Shown: positions 1 to 9,808 of the stretch, piece after piece
Layout: the number at the start of each line of letters is the position of its first letter
How positions within the stretch are numbered: position 1 is the stretch's first letter
DNA from: Rhizobium sp. Root1334
GTDB taxonomy: Bacteria > Pseudomonadota > Alphaproteobacteria > Rhizobiales > Rhizobiaceae
Assembly (NCBI RefSeq): GCF_001426665.1
Contig: NZ_LMEY01000012.1
Span: 62,001-126,000, forward strand
Reading direction: 5' to 3'
Length of the DNA stretch: 64,000 bases
Notes under the pieces: model-generated
Database searches by the model: none
Told to the model about the DNA's origin: nothing
Seen by the model: only the letters and a program-made list of their open reading frames with translations
Program-made: the position numbers and the translations under genes

Positions 1-241
1 AGAAATCGATGAATTCCTTCATCTGCCAGTCGAGGTCCTTATCGGAAAGCGCCTGACCGCGCAGCGTGAACGTGCGCTCGATCATCGCCTTGGCGCCATG
101 GCCAACGAGATGTGTCAGGTCGTCATAGGTCACTGGCGCTAGGCCGGCCTGCGTAACTGCATGGTTGAGGCTTGCCACCAGGTCGGGCGCTGTATCGACG
201 AGGGTTCCATCAAGATCAAAGACGACAACGGATGCGGACAC
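1..241 (-). CDS. gph: Phosphoglycolate phosphatase, HAD family (N-terminal part)
   Basis: The first 80 codons are present; the rest lies beyond the left edge. The N-terminus reads VVVFDLDGTLVDTAPDL, which is HAD motif I (DxDGT, with the catalytic nucleophile Asp) followed by the DTAPDL signature typical of phosphoglycolate phosphatases. The family hydrolyses 2-phosphoglycolate to glycolate in the cytoplasm. The chosen start is a GTG at 241 preceded by AAGAGG; no in-frame ATG is available upstream. It is divergent from rpiA, with about 220 bp between. Other HAD sugar phosphatases are possible but less likely given the DTAPDL motif. Confidence 0.8.
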   Translation of the reverse strand, partial: MSASVVVFDLDGTLVDTAPDLVASLNHAVTQAGLAPVTYDDLTHLVGHGAKAMIERTFTLRGQALSDKDLDWQMKEFIDF

Positions 242-461
242 TGGAACCTCTTGAAACTTGCTGGAAATGTTGCCATCCGGGTAGGGGAAGCGGGCGAGAA
301 AAGCAATCGTAACTTTACGCGGAAGCGCTGGTTTGCTTTTGCATTCTGGCCGCTATTGGGGCTTTTGTTTGCCGTTGCAGCCGTGTAAACGTCTCAACGG
401 AACGAAGGGACGCGATGTTTTGCCGTGGCCCCATCGGTGAGTTTTGAGGAGATTGTGGCGC

Positions 462-1154
462 ATGGACGCCCGTCAGATGAAGATCAAGGCTGCAGCGGCA
501 GCGCTCGACTATGTCGAAGATGGTATGAGACTTGGGATCGGCACAGGTTCGACGGCGGAAGAGTTCGTTCGCTTGCTGGCCGAAAAAGTGGCGGCGGGCT
601 TTCGTATCGAGGGCGTGCCGACATCGGAACGCACGGCACGGCTTTGCCTGGAACTCGGTGTGCCCCTGAAATCGCTCGAAGAGCTTCCAGAACTTGACCT
701 GACCATTGACGGTGCGGACGAAGTGGACCCGATGCTGCGCCTGATCAAGGGCGGCGGCGGCGCGCTGTTGCGTGAAAAGATCGTTGCGTGCGCCTCGGCT
801 CGGATGATTGTGATTGCCGACGAAACCAAGGTGGTTGAGACGCTCGGCGCTTTCAAGCTGCCGATCGAAGTCAATTCCTTTGGGCTCGGCGCCACGCGTA
901 TCGCCGTTGAAAAGCTTGCCGCCCGGCATGGGCTTTCCGGCGAAATCGCCGTGCGGGCTTCCGGCGACGGGCCGTTCATGACCGATGGTGGACATCTGAT
1001 TCTGGACGCATCTTTTGGCCGCATTCCTGATGCAGATGCGCTTGCACGCGAACTGAACGCCATTCCCGGCGTGGTCGAACATGGACTATTCATCGGCATC
1101 GCATCTCTTGCCATCATCGCCGGTCCGGCGGGGGCAAGGGTGATGACGGTTTGA
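462..1154 (+). CDS. rpiA: Ribose-5-phosphate isomerase A
   Basis: Interconverts ribose 5-phosphate and ribulose 5-phosphate in the non-oxidative pentose phosphate pathway (cytoplasm). The 230-residue product has the RpiA hallmarks in order: GTGSTAEEF near residue 25 (phosphate loop), the DGADEVDP motif with catalytic acids near residue 80, and [12 protein letters not shown] just after. Length is normal for the family. The start at 462 is chosen because GAGGAG lies 10 bases upstream; a longer reading frame begins at 444 without a good ribosome site. Divergent from gph and followed by a DUF2059 gene, an order common in rhizobia. Confidence 0.95.
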   Translation: MDARQMKIKAAAAALDYVEDGMRLGIGTGSTAEEFVRLLAEKVAAGFRIEGVPTSERTARLCLELGVPLKSLEELPELDLTIDGADEVDPMLRLIKGGGGALLREKIVACASARMIVIADETKVVETLGAFKLPIEVNSFGLGATRIAVEKLAARHGLSGEIAVRASGDGPFMTDGGHLILDASFGRIPDADALARELNAIPGVVEHGLFIGIASLAIIAGPAGARVMTV

Positions 1155-1314
1155 CCGGTTGCGGCCGAAATTGCCGCGCCGGATTGCTATAGCGCCGCCG
1201 CCGGTCGGGATTGCCCGATGCAGGTGGCGGCAGCTTTGAAATTGAATTATGCAGGGGTTCGCAGATGCAAGGCATGCGCGCAATCCGGCATCAACTGACA
1301 GGAGCGTTACAGAC

Positions 1315-1866
1315 ATGATCAAATTCGCAGGTCTCGGCCGTACAATGGCTGCAACGGCCATCATCCTTTCCGCCGTCATGGTTCCGACACTGCGGGCGCA
1401 GGATGTAACGGACGAGCAGATCAAGGCCGCACGGGCCGCAATCGCTGCCATCAACGCCACGAACGGCTTTGACAATATCCTGCCGAATCTGGCTGAACGC
1501 CTGAAGACGACCCTCATCCAGTCCTCGCCGAACTACGAAGACCTGATTTCCAAGACGGTCGATGCCAAGGCGCTCGAACTGGCTGCGCGCCGCGCCGACC
1601 TGGAGCGTGAAGCGGCAACGATCTATGCCAAGACCTTCACCGTCGAGCAGCTGAACGCGATTGCGACCTTCTACACGTCCGAAGCTGGCAAGAAGCTTTT
1701 GAACGACGGCCCGATCGCTTCGCGCGAACTGGTCAAGGCCGCCGACATCTGGGCCGCTGGTATCTCCCGCGATCTGAATGCGGCTGCAACCAAGGATTTG
1801 AGCGCGACCCTGACCGCCGGTCAGCAGCCGGTCGATGGCACGGCTCCCGTGACGCCTGCCCAATAA
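1315..1866 (+). CDS. DUF2059-family exported protein
   Basis: A 183-residue protein with an N-terminal signal peptide (hydrophobic stretch ending near VPTLRAQD, about residue 24), so probably periplasmic. The middle part contains the TFTVEQLNAIATFYTSEAGKKLL segment typical of DUF2059, where a short helical motif ends in F(Y/F)xSxxGxK. No enzymatic function is established for the family. The start at 1315 follows ACAGGAG. It lies about 160 bp after rpiA and is closed by a clear terminator, so it may be the last gene of an rpiA transcript. Confidence 0.8.
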   Translation: MIKFAGLGRTMAATAIILSAVMVPTLRAQDVTDEQIKAARAAIAAINATNGFDNILPNLAERLKTTLIQSSPNYEDLISKTVDAKALELAARRADLEREAATIYAKTFTVEQLNAIATFYTSEAGKKLLNDGPIASRELVKAADIWAAGISRDLNAAATKDLSATLTAGQQPVDGTAPVTPAQ

Positions 1867-1911
1867 GGAGCGCCTGCCGGTTCCTGGCAGCACATTCACG
1901 CCGATTTGCTG

Positions 1912-1937
1912 AAGCCCGGGTCATTCCGGGCTTTTCA
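1912..1937 (+). terminator. Intrinsic terminator after the DUF2059 gene
   Basis: AAGCCCGG and CCGGGCTT arms with a short loop followed by a T-rich run, 45 bases after the stop codon. Confidence 0.8.
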
Positions 1938-2073
1938 TTTTGCATCCTGCCACCCTATATCACCATCACACGGCGGAATCGCCGGTGAGGCGCTGTACCG
2001 CTGTTTGCGGCCGCAGCCTTACCCCCCGCGTCCCGCTTCCCTTCGCATATGACCCTGCCGGGAGTATTTCATC

Positions 2074-3465
2074 ATGGCTTCTTTCGATTATGACCTCTTC
2101 GTTATTGGCGGCGGTTCCGGCGGCGTGCGCAGTGGCCGGCTTGCTGCGGCGATGGGCAAGAAGGTGGCGATCGCCGAGGAGTTCCGCTACGGTGGCACCT
2201 GCGTGATCCGCGGCTGCGTTCCCAAGAAGCTCTATGTCTATGCCTCGCAGTTTGCCGAGCATTTCGAGGATTCTGAGGGGTTTGGCTGGACCGTCGGCGA
2301 AAGCACTTTCGATTGGAAAAAGCTGGTTGCCGCCAAGGACAAGGAAATCACCCGGCTGGAGGGGCTCTATCAAAAAGGGCTGGCCAATGCCGGCGCGGAA
2401 ATCCTGCATGAGCGGGCCGAGCTGACCGGCCCAAACACGATCAAGCTGAAGAATAGCGGCAGGACCGTCACGGCCGAACGGATCGTCATCGCCGTCGGTG
2501 GTCATCCGACGCCGCACGATGCGCTGCCGGGTCACGAGCTCTGCATCAGCTCGAATGAGGCCTTTGACCTTCCGGAGCTGCCGAAATCGATCGTGATTGC
2601 CGGCGGCGGCTACATCGCGGTTGAGTTTGCCAACATCTTCCATGGTCTCGGTGTCGAGACGACGCTGATCTACCGCGGCAAGGAAATCCTGTCGCGCTTC
2701 GATCAGGACATGCGGCGTGGGTTGCATGCGGCGATGGAGCAAAAGGGTATCCGCATCCTGTGCGAGGACCTGATCCAGTCCGTCAGCAAAAATGCCGATG
2801 GCAGGCTGACAGTGGAAACGAAGAAGCATGGTGCCTTGACCGCCGATCAGGTGATGCTGGCGCTTGGCCGCGTGCCGAATACCACGGGGCTTGGTCTCGA
2901 GGCAGCTGGCGTTGCCGTCAACGAGCGCGGTGCTGTTATCATCGATGCATTCTCGCGCACCAGCGCGCCCGGTATCTATGCGCTGGGCGACGTGACCGAC
3001 CGGGTGCAACTGACGCCGGTGGCGATCCATGAGGCGATGTGCTTCATCGAGACAGAGTATAAGGGTAACCCGACATCCCCGGATCATGAGCTGATTGCCA
3101 CCGCAGTGTTCTCCCAGCCGGAAATCGGTACGGTCGGCCTCTCGGAAGAGGAAGCCGCGAAGAAATTTGCCGATCTGGAAATCTACCGGGCCGAGTTCCG
3201 GCCGATGAAGGCGACGCTTTCGGGGCGGGCGGAGAAGACCATCATGAAGCTGATCGTCAATGCTGCCGACCGCAAGGTCCTGGGCGCCCATATTCTTGGC
3301 CACGAGGCCGGCGAAATGGCGCAATTGCTTGGAATTACGCTGAAAGCCGGCTGCACCAAGGACGATTTCGACCGGACGATGGCGGTGCATCCAACCGCAT
3401 CGGAAGAGCTGGTGACGATGTATAGTCCGAGCTACCGGATCAGGAACGGCGAGCGGACCGTATGA
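2074..3465 (+). CDS. gor: Glutathione-disulfide reductase
   Basis: An FAD- and NADPH-dependent enzyme that reduces glutathione disulfide in the cytoplasm. The 463-residue product has the N-terminal FAD-binding GGGSGGVRSGR, the redox-active disulfide motif GGTCVIRGCVPKK near residue 45, the NADPH-binding IAGGGYIAVEFA near residue 175, a second FAD motif ALGDVTD near residue 305, and the C-terminal HPTASEEL with the catalytic His-Glu pair. The VIRGCVPKK form favours glutathione reductase over dihydrolipoamide dehydrogenase. CGGGAG sits upstream of the ATG. Full length. Confidence 0.95.
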   Translation: MASFDYDLFVIGGGSGGVRSGRLAAAMGKKVAIAEEFRYGGTCVIRGCVPKKLYVYASQFAEHFEDSEGFGWTVGESTFDWKKLVAAKDKEITRLEGLYQKGLANAGAEILHERAELTGPNTIKLKNSGRTVTAERIVIAVGGHPTPHDALPGHELCISSNEAFDLPELPKSIVIAGGGYIAVEFANIFHGLGVETTLIYRGKEILSRFDQDMRRGLHAAMEQKGIRILCEDLIQSVSKNADGRLTVETKKHGALTADQVMLALGRVPNTTGLGLEAAGVAVNERGAVIIDAFSRTSAPGIYALGDVTDRVQLTPVAIHEAMCFIETEYKGNPTSPDHELIATAVFSQPEIGTVGLSEEEAAKKFADLEIYRAEFRPMKATLSGRAEKTIMKLIVNAADRKVLGAHILGHEAGEMAQLLGITLKAGCTKDDFDRTMAVHPTASEELVTMYSPSYRIRNGERTV

Positions 3466-3741
3466 GCCGGTAAGGTGTTGCGCCAAACACTTGGCAACGC
3501 AGGGTAGGGCGCGCCGGGGCTGCGCGCACTTTGCTGGCACAATGGCTTTGCAATCCCTATGTTAACGTTTATAAGCCCGCATCCGCAAAATCGCCGTTTT
3601 CCCCCGAGGGAAGGCTACGGTTCAGGAATTGTTCCGTTGATACACGGTTCAAAACCGGTTTCAGGCGGCATTGCTAGGGTGTGGATCCGGCGATGCAACT
3701 GCTGCTGCGGCGGACCTTGCGCAAGAGAACAGGTGATCGAC

Positions 3742-5115
3742 ATGGTAGAGAATTGGACCCCGAACAGCTGGCGGCAGAAGCCCATCCAGCAGGTGCCGGA
3801 TTTTCCGGATATGGCAGCACTCGCGGCCGCAGAAGCGCAGCTCGCGACCTATCCGCCGCTGGTATTTGCCGGTGAAGCGCGCCGTCTGAAGAGCCAGCTT
3901 GCCAATGTTTCGGAAGGCAAGGGCTTCCTGCTGCAGGGCGGCGATTGCGCCGAGAGCTTTGCCGAACATGGCGCGGACACCATCCGCGACTTCTTCCGCG
4001 CGTTCCTGCAGATGGCTGTCGTCCTGACGTTCGGCGCCCAGCAACCGGTCGTCAAGGTTGGCCGTATTGCCGGTCAGTTCGCCAAGCCGCGCTCCTCGAA
4101 TATCGAGAAGCAGGGTGACGTCGAGCTGCCGAGCTATCGCGGTGACATCATCAACGGCATCGAATTCACCGAGAAGGCTCGTATTCCGGACCCGGAACGC
4201 CAGATCATGGCGTACCGCCAGTCGGCTGCGACGCTGAACCTTCTGCGCGCCTTCGCGATGGGCGGCTATGCCAACCTCGACAACGTGCACCAGTGGATGC
4301 TCGGTTTTGTCAAGGAAAGCCCGCAGGCCGAGCGTTACCGCAAGCTTGCCGACCGCATCTCCGAAACCATGGATTTCATGAAGGCGATCGGCATTACGCC
4401 GGAAAGCAATCCGAGCCTGCGCGAGACCGATTTCTTCACCAGCCATGAGGCACTGCTGCTCGGCTACGAGCAGGCGCTGACCCGTGTCGATTCGACGTCG
4501 GGCGACTGGTACGCCACATCCGGCCATATGATCTGGATCGGCGACCGCACGCGCCAGGCCGATCACGCGCATATCGAGTATTGCCGCGGTATCAAGAACC
4601 CGCTTGGTCTCAAGTGTGGTCCGTCGCTGACGGCTGATGGCCTGATCGAGCTGATCGACCTGCTCAACCCGCAGAACGAAGCCGGCCGCCTGACGTTGAT
4701 CTGCCGTTTCGGTCATGACAAGGTTGCCGAAAACCTGCCGCGCCTTATCCGTGCGGTCGAAAAGGAAGGCCGCAAGGTCGTCTGGTCCTGCGATCCGATG
4801 CATGGCAACACGATCACGCTCAACAACTACAAGACCCGTCCTTTCGAGCGCATCCTGTCGGAAGTCGAAAGCTTCTTCCAGATCCACCGCGCCGAAGGCA
4901 CGCATCCGGGCGGCATCCACATCGAGATGACCGGCAATGACGTGACGGAATGCACCGGTGGCGCCCGTGCGCTGTCGGGTGCCGATCTTGCCGATCGTTA
5001 CCATACCCATTGCGACCCGCGCCTCAACGCCGACCAGGCGCTGGAACTGGCCTTCCTTCTTGCCGAGCGCATGAAGGGCGGCCGCGACGAAAAGCGGATG
5101 GTCGTCAACGGCTGA
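3742..5115 (+). CDS. aroG: 3-deoxy-7-phosphoheptulonate synthase, class II (plant type)
   Basis: Condenses phosphoenolpyruvate and erythrose 4-phosphate in the first step of the shikimate pathway. The 457-residue product matches the class II (plant/AroA-II) family: [16 protein letters not shown] at the N-terminus, [11 protein letters not shown] near residue 67, [14 protein letters not shown] near residue 105, and [10 protein letters not shown] near residue 350 (His and Asp of the metal site). The open frame extends upstream to 3559, but that part has no family similarity. The ATG at 3742 is chosen, with GTG at 3733 an alternative. It has its own terminator. Confidence 0.93.
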   Translation: MVENWTPNSWRQKPIQQVPDFPDMAALAAAEAQLATYPPLVFAGEARRLKSQLANVSEGKGFLLQGGDCAESFAEHGADTIRDFFRAFLQMAVVLTFGAQQPVVKVGRIAGQFAKPRSSNIEKQGDVELPSYRGDIINGIEFTEKARIPDPERQIMAYRQSAATLNLLRAFAMGGYANLDNVHQWMLGFVKESPQAERYRKLADRISETMDFMKAIGITPESNPSLRETDFFTSHEALLLGYEQALTRVDSTSGDWYATSGHMIWIGDRTRQADHAHIEYCRGIKNPLGLKCGPSLTADGLIELIDLLNPQNEAGRLTLICRFGHDKVAENLPRLIRAVEKEGRKVVWSCDPMHGNTITLNNYKTRPFERILSEVESFFQIHRAEGTHPGGIHIEMTGNDVTECTGGARALSGADLADRYHTHCDPRLNADQALELAFLLAERMKGGRDEKRMVVNG

Positions 5116-5159
5116 TCAGCGCTGCTGATCAAAACCTTGAGCACATTGAATTTGACAGA

Positions 5160-5193
5160 GCCGGGCCGGCTGACGAAGCTGGCCCGGTTTTTT
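5160..5193 (+). terminator. Intrinsic terminator after the DAHP synthase gene
   Basis: CCGGGCC/GGCCCGG stem with a 13-base spacer followed by six T. It lies between the DAHP synthase stop and the next gene. Confidence 0.85.
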
Positions 5194-5237
5194 GTTGTCC
5201 GCGGGGGCCGGACTACAAGTCGCTTGAGGGGATATTC

Positions 5238-5636
5238 ATGGCAGAAGAAAATACCGGATCGTGCAATTGTGGATCTGTCCGTTTCCGTACACGCGGGACA
5301 CTGCGCGAAGTGATCGCGTGTCATTGTTCCCAATGCCGCAAGCAGACCGGTCTATACTATGCCGCGACCAATGTTCTCGACAGTGAACTTGCGCTTGAAG
5401 GGGCGGAGAGTATCACCTGGTATCGCTCGAGCCCGCAGGCCCGCCGGGGTTTCTGCAAGACCTGTGGTTCGGCTTTGTTCTGGAAGATGGACAGTCTGGA
5501 CTATACATCGATCATGGCCGGAGCGTTCGATACCCCGACCGGCCTGTCCTTCGGCGTTCACATCTTCTGTGCCGACAAGGGCGACTTCTACGAGATCAAT
5601 GATGATCTGCCGCAATTTGCGCAGTCAAGCGCCTGA
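5238..5636 (+). CDS. GFA-family zinc-binding protein
   Basis: A 132-residue protein of the GFA (glutathione-dependent formaldehyde-activating-like, CENP-V) fold. Zinc ligand motifs are visible in order: SCNCGSVRF near residue 9, CHCSQCRKQTG near residue 33, and GFCKTCGSALFW near residue 72. Most members are of unknown function and only some have been linked to S-hydroxymethylglutathione, so no substrate is assigned. The ATG at 5238 follows GAGGGG. Transcribed after the DAHP synthase terminator, so probably its own unit; the next gene is convergent. Confidence 0.85.
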   Translation: MAEENTGSCNCGSVRFRTRGTLREVIACHCSQCRKQTGLYYAATNVLDSELALEGAESITWYRSSPQARRGFCKTCGSALFWKMDSLDYTSIMAGAFDTPTGLSFGVHIFCADKGDFYEINDDLPQFAQSSA

Positions 5637-5665
5637 TGGGTGTGGCAGGAGGCCCTGTATCTGCC

Positions 5666-6586
5666 TCAGAAGACGTCTGGGCCGGTCAAAAGTACTGCTT
5701 CTTTATAAGCCCGTTCCAGCGCACAGAACTTGATGGATTGCCAGCGCTTGTAGTCGTCCACGAACGAAGCCGTGGCCCAGATCCTGTTCCGGCTGCCGTT
5801 GCGATCCTGCCAGCCCAACCAGCCCTGCGCTTCGGCACGGGCAAAAAGGCGGCGGACATGCGTGCGCGAGAGAGAGTAGTGGCTGGAGAGTTCGGAAAAG
5901 CGCAGGTTCTCGACCCAGTGGCGGCCGTCCTCCGGTTCGGCATTGGCAATCCGTGAGACGAAATCATCAAGGATCAGCCCGCCATATTCTGTCCAGACGA
6001 AGCAGGAGATGCTCAGCGGCGGTTCGCGCCATGCCGGATCGGCGATCAGCCGTTTGGCGGCGAGCGGCTGGGCGTGGCGGAATATGTCCGGATTTGCCTC
6101 CAGCTGCGCCACCCGATTACTCCGATCGATCAGATCGAGGCTGCGCATCTGGCCACGGAACCACAACGTCATTGCTTCATGACTGGTTTCGGTCGGCTCC
6201 AGCGGGCGGCTGCGTTTGCTCGTTGACCCTGCGACATCGCGGACAAGCTTGTAGGCGCGCAACTCCGCCAGAAACGCTGTGGCGGTGTTGCGGCTCGAAA
6301 GGCCTGTGGCTGCGATAACTTCAAGAAGTCTGGCCGCAGTGATGCCGGAGAGCGGATCCGTGGGGTCGCGCTGCAAATGCAGTGCGTAGGCGGCCTGCGT
6401 CAGCAGCCATTTCTGCTGGGCGGCAACCAGACGGGCAATCCGCGGAAAGTGATCGTAAAGCTCGATCATATGCCGCGCCGCCTGTTGCAGGACCGGGAAC
6501 AAGGCAGGATTCGCCGCAAACCGATCAACCTCGGCGGAGAAACCGGCTTCTGTCGTATCGATCGCAGGCGGATGTTTGCCGTTCAT
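5666..6586 (-). CDS. Winged-helix/HTH protein of unknown role
   Basis: About 306 residues, not assigned to a named family. The C-terminal third holds LRFSELSSHYSLSRTHVRRLFARAEAQGWL, a recognisable helix-turn-helix, and an earlier segment (ITAARLLEVIAATGLSSRNTATAFLAELRAYKLV) also looks like a winged helix, so it may have two DNA-binding modules. No membrane segments. The ATG at 6586 is preferred over a TTG at 6667, but neither has a strong ribosome site. It converges on the GFA gene. Probably a regulator; its target is not visible here. Confidence 0.6.
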   Translation of the reverse strand: MNGKHPPAIDTTEAGFSAEVDRFAANPALFPVLQQAARHMIELYDHFPRIARLVAAQQKWLLTQAAYALHLQRDPTDPLSGITAARLLEVIAATGLSSRNTATAFLAELRAYKLVRDVAGSTSKRSRPLEPTETSHEAMTLWFRGQMRSLDLIDRSNRVAQLEANPDIFRHAQPLAAKRLIADPAWREPPLSISCFVWTEYGGLILDDFVSRIANAEPEDGRHWVENLRFSELSSHYSLSRTHVRRLFARAEAQGWLGWQDRNGSRNRIWATASFVDDYKRWQSIKFCALERAYKEAVLLTGPDVF

Positions 6587-6739
6587 GGTTTTGGCGAAAG
6601 TCCATACGGGTACTATGTCGGGCCGGGAATCGGCTGAATGGTTATTGTTAAGGCATGTCTGTTGCAAAACGGTATAAGTCCATCAATTGTTTCACCAAAG
6701 GCTGCAAATAACAGGACGGTTCGTGCCACTGATCTATTC

Positions 6740-6775
6740 GAAAAAAAAACCGGACGGCAAGATTGCCATCCGGTC
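6740..6775 (-). terminator. Intrinsic terminator of the tadE-tadG unit
   Basis: Read on the minus strand, a 12-bp near-perfect stem (ACCGGATGGCAA with TTGCCGTCCGGT) is followed by nine T, about 30 bases after the TadG-like stop. Confidence 0.88.
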
Positions 6776-6802
6776 TACGAATGAGAGGGGTGATTGTGAC
6801 GT

Positions 6803-8536
6803 TTATTGTACGAGGACTGGCTGCAAGCAGTTGACGCCGGTGACGCGGACATCAGCTTCACCGACCCGGACGCCGACCACCAGAAGAAGATTGTAGATCA
6901 GGCTATCGATCGCCGGTGTAACGGCTCCCAGCGTCTGGGCGAGCGCTGCCTGAACGAGCTTGGGGCTGCCGAGCGTCAGAAACAGTACCTGGATATCGAC
7001 ATCGAGGTTGTTGAGCAGTGTCTGCGTTGCCGAGGTCAGAATGTCTTTGGTCGAAACACTCTTGATAGAGTTGGCCGCGACCTCGGACGGGCTGAACGTT
7101 AGCCTTTGCGGCTGAAGGTTCTTGGCTTCGACATGGGCGATGCCATCGATCCTGACCAGCAACGAGTCGAGGATCCTCGCTTTTTCAACCCGTGCCTCAT
7201 CGCTGAAGTCTGACAGAATAGCGGGATTTACGGTACCGATCGCAATCTCCGCGACGCCCGGAACGGTATCGACCGAGACGCTGGCATTGGTGTTTGAACC
7301 ACCATAGCAGCGAATGTCGGCGAGCTTGGCTTCCGCGTAGGCAACCTCGACATAGATCGGCAGTTTGATCCGCAAACCGGCAAGCAGGGACAGCCCATCG
7401 ATGTTGACCTCAATTGCAAGCCGGGTCTGCGCGGTGCGCACCGCCGAACCTGGACTGCCCAACCGATGGGCCGGCGTGGTGACGGGCGGCTCACCAACAG
7501 CAAGCTTCACGCTGGCCGAGGCAATGCCGGGCAGGCCGGCCACGGTGGCAAGCGATATCTGGTTGGTCCCGTTGGCAAGGGCAGCAGCTGCTGACACGAT
7601 ATCGAGCGCGCTGATCTTCATCGCCCAGTTGGACCCGGCATCGACACTCAATCCTTTTTTGGGATCGATGTTGAGGATCTGCGACAAGGTGAAGGTCTTC
7701 TTGTTTTGTTTGGTGGCCGTTTCAAGCGCCTTCAGCGCCGAATTGGCCGTGGCGGAAATCCCGTGAACGGCCTGCATGGAGGCAAGCAGCTGTGGCATGG
7801 TGAGGTTTGCCTTCAGCACGTCTTCATAACTCGCCGCCGTCAGGTTCAGGCGGGTGGACACGCCCTTAAGGAAGGGCTGGACGTCGATATCCGCATCCAC
7901 CAGCGCCCGGTAATCCATGACTTTCAGGGAAATCGTCGTGCCCAGCATCTGGCCCAGTAGCTGATTGAGGATGCCGTCATTGAGGCTTGCGAGCCGTGAA
8001 CCGACGGAGAAGGACGCGAGCTTGGTGCTTGCAGCGGTGCCCACTGCACTCATCGTTGGCGGTGCGCTGAATATGGCGGCGAGATGAAGCGCGCCTTCCT
8101 TCTCGATCGAGACCTGGGCTGCATCCGCCGGCGTGGCGTTCGGGATGAAACGTTGACCGGTCGCTAGTGCGGGATCGGGGACATAGCGTCCCTTGACGAT
8201 CGTGACGATGCCATTCTTCATGGCGACACTATCTTCCGGGATGACCTTTCCATCCGGATTGATCAAGCCGCCCTTGGTTGCAAGCGCGAGAGGAAGGCCA
8301 TTGATCTTGAAGTGATTGCGCGCAGCAGACTCGACATTCGGCAGATCGGATGCGGCGACGATGGCGGTCAGGTCGGCGATGCCCTGCATTTCCCGTTTCT
8401 GCAGCGTGAGGTAACCGAAATCGATGCCAAGCCCAAGCGACAATACGACAAGAGGCAGAACAATGGCTGTGGAGATGCCGATATTACCTGAAGTATTGGC
8501 CAGAATATTGCGGCGTTTCAGCGTTTCGCGGACCAT
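6803..8536 (-). CDS. TadG-like pilus assembly/secreted protein
   Basis: A 577-residue protein whose N-terminus (NILANTSGNIGISTAIVLPLVVLSLGLGIDFGYLTLQKREMQGIADLTAIVAAS) matches TadG-type proteins: a basic start, one membrane segment around residues 20-42, then the amphipathic helix with the ADLTAIVAAS stretch. The remainder is a long extracytoplasmic domain with no family I recognise. TadG family members help assemble Flp/Tad pili. The ATG at 8536 is chosen for its GGGAGGT site. It starts 2 bases after the TadE-like stop, so the two form an operon. No tad ATPase or Flp pilin gene is nearby. Confidence 0.75.
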   Translation of the reverse strand: MVRETLKRRNILANTSGNIGISTAIVLPLVVLSLGLGIDFGYLTLQKREMQGIADLTAIVAASDLPNVESAARNHFKINGLPLALATKGGLINPDGKVIPEDSVAMKNGIVTIVKGRYVPDPALATGQRFIPNATPADAAQVSIEKEGALHLAAIFSAPPTMSAVGTAASTKLASFSVGSRLASLNDGILNQLLGQMLGTTISLKVMDYRALVDADIDVQPFLKGVSTRLNLTAASYEDVLKANLTMPQLLASMQAVHGISATANSALKALETATKQNKKTFTLSQILNIDPKKGLSVDAGSNWAMKISALDIVSAAAALANGTNQISLATVAGLPGIASASVKLAVGEPPVTTPAHRLGSPGSAVRTAQTRLAIEVNIDGLSLLAGLRIKLPIYVEVAYAEAKLADIRCYGGSNTNASVSVDTVPGVAEIAIGTVNPAILSDFSDEARVEKARILDSLLVRIDGIAHVEAKNLQPQRLTFSPSEVAANSIKSVSTKDILTSATQTLLNNLDVDIQVLFLTLGSPKLVQAALAQTLGAVTPAIDSLIYNLLLVVGVRVGEADVRVTGVNCLQPVLVQ

Positions 8537-8537
8537 A

Positions 8538-8960
8538 TCAGATACCTCCCAGCCGGATGGTTGCGTAACGTTTGATTTCTTCGTCGGGCAGCGCGAAGGA
8601 AAATAGATTCCAGATCGGCAAATCGCGTGCATCGTAGACGATGGTGACGGTGAATTGATTGAGGTTCTTGACGTCATCGGCGACGTCCACCGTGAGCTTC
8701 GCCTTGTTGATGAAGGCGTAATCCAGCGTCGATGACTGGATGAACGATTGGGCCAGGCTCTTTCGTTCGGTCGAGGACAGTCCCGCCACAGCGGTGCGCG
8801 CTGCGTCAGCGGCGATCTGCTGAACTGCATGCGTCGCGCTCAGATAGATGCCGTAGCCGATCATGGTGAAAATCGTCAGGAAGAACAGGGGGGCTACAAT
8901 CGCAAATTCCAATGCGGCCGCCCCGTCAATATCTCTACGCATCTGCGATATGAGAGACAT
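8538..8960 (-). CDS. TadE-like pseudopilin-type protein
   Basis: A 140-residue protein with the TadE-like domain at its N-terminus: MRRDIDGAAALEFAIVAPLFFLTIFTMIGYGIYL, where the G-A-A-A-L-E-F-A motif at the start of the membrane helix resembles the pseudopilin processing site (Glu five residues after the small residue). The rest is a small extracytoplasmic domain. The ATG at 8960 lies 8 bases after CTGGAGG; a GTG three codons upstream is too close to that site. First gene of a two-gene unit with the TadG-like gene. Confidence 0.8.
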   Translation of the reverse strand: MSLISQMRRDIDGAAALEFAIVAPLFFLTIFTMIGYGIYLSATHAVQQIAADAARTAVAGLSSTERKSLAQSFIQSSTLDYAFINKAKLTVDVADDVKNLNQFTVTIVYDARDLPIWNLFSFALPDEEIKRYATIRLGGI

Positions 8961-9169
8961 GGAACACACCTCCAGGTTTGTATCTGGTCGATATGGCGAT
9001 CCAGTTACACCTATATCGTGTGCTTCATTTGTTAATTTTTCCGTACGCTAATAAATCGTCTTTTACGTTTTTACCGCTAATTACTGCGAATAATCGATTT
9101 TAAGTTGTGCCATTTCTGGTTGGTTGTGTTTGCGCAGTGGACTCCCGCACCGGAATGGGACAGGCGAAG

Positions 9170-9721
9170 TCAGGCTTGCGGATTTCCCGCATCCTTGTAT
9201 TGCGCGAGCTGTCCCTGCAACCGGCCGACATCGGCACGCAGTTCGGCGATTTCCCGCAATAGCACCGTGTCGATCTTGTTGTGCAGCGAGATCAGTTCCA
9301 GCTCGGATTTGAGATTGACCTCATAGTCCTTCGAGGCATCGAAGCGATCCTTCATGGCTTGCCGGTTCTGCGACATCATGATGATCGGCGCCTGGATGGC
9401 GGCGATCATCGACAACAGCAAGTTGAGGAAGATGAAAGGGTAGGGGTCGAACGCATCTCGCGTCAAAAGCACCGTGTTGGCGATGGCCCATGCGGCAAGG
9501 AAGATCAGGAAAGCGATGATAAAGCCCCAGGAGCCGCCGACACGGGCGATGCTGTCTGCCATCCGGTCACCATAGCTCTGTCCAGCAACGAAGGCAGCGT
9601 TGGTGTCCTGCGACACGATCTTGCGTTCTTTGGCGCGGTGGAGAACCTGACGCTCTATAGCGCCAAGTTCACTGCTCGATTTGCCGAAAAGGATGTGGGA
9701 GATTTCGTCAAGGTGCGACAT
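9170..9721 (-). CDS. DUF1003 membrane protein
   Basis: 183 residues. Two membrane helices are visible, WGFIIAFLIFLAAWAIANT (about 66-84) and FIFLNLLLSMIAAIQAPIIMMSQNRQ (about 96-120), joined by the D-PYPFIFLN loop that marks DUF1003. The C-terminal 50 residues (SELELISLHNKIDTVLLREIAELRADVGRLQ) are predicted coiled coil. Function of the family is unknown. It stands alone, with about 200 bp to the TadE-like gene and 90 bp to the next minus-strand gene. Confidence 0.85.
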   Translation of the reverse strand: MSHLDEISHILFGKSSSELGAIERQVLHRAKERKIVSQDTNAAFVAGQSYGDRMADSIARVGGSWGFIIAFLIFLAAWAIANTVLLTRDAFDPYPFIFLNLLLSMIAAIQAPIIMMSQNRQAMKDRFDASKDYEVNLKSELELISLHNKIDTVLLREIAELRADVGRLQGQLAQYKDAGNPQA

Positions 9722-9808
9722 GGGCAGGCTCCGTCAGAAAACGCTGCCCTGTTCTAGCCTACCCCGGTGATTTGCGGAAATGCCGGAACCCGGCATCCCC
9801 GCTTCTTT

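Noticed and set aside
1966..3540. A 524-codon open frame on the minus strand opposite gor
   Set aside because: The plus strand encodes an unmistakable glutathione reductase over the same span; the antisense product has no recognisable domain.
9780..9796. ATGCCGG/CCGGCAT hairpin after the phosphoglycerol transferase gene
   Set aside because: The stem is short and the minus-strand sequence after it has no T run, so a terminator could not be supported.
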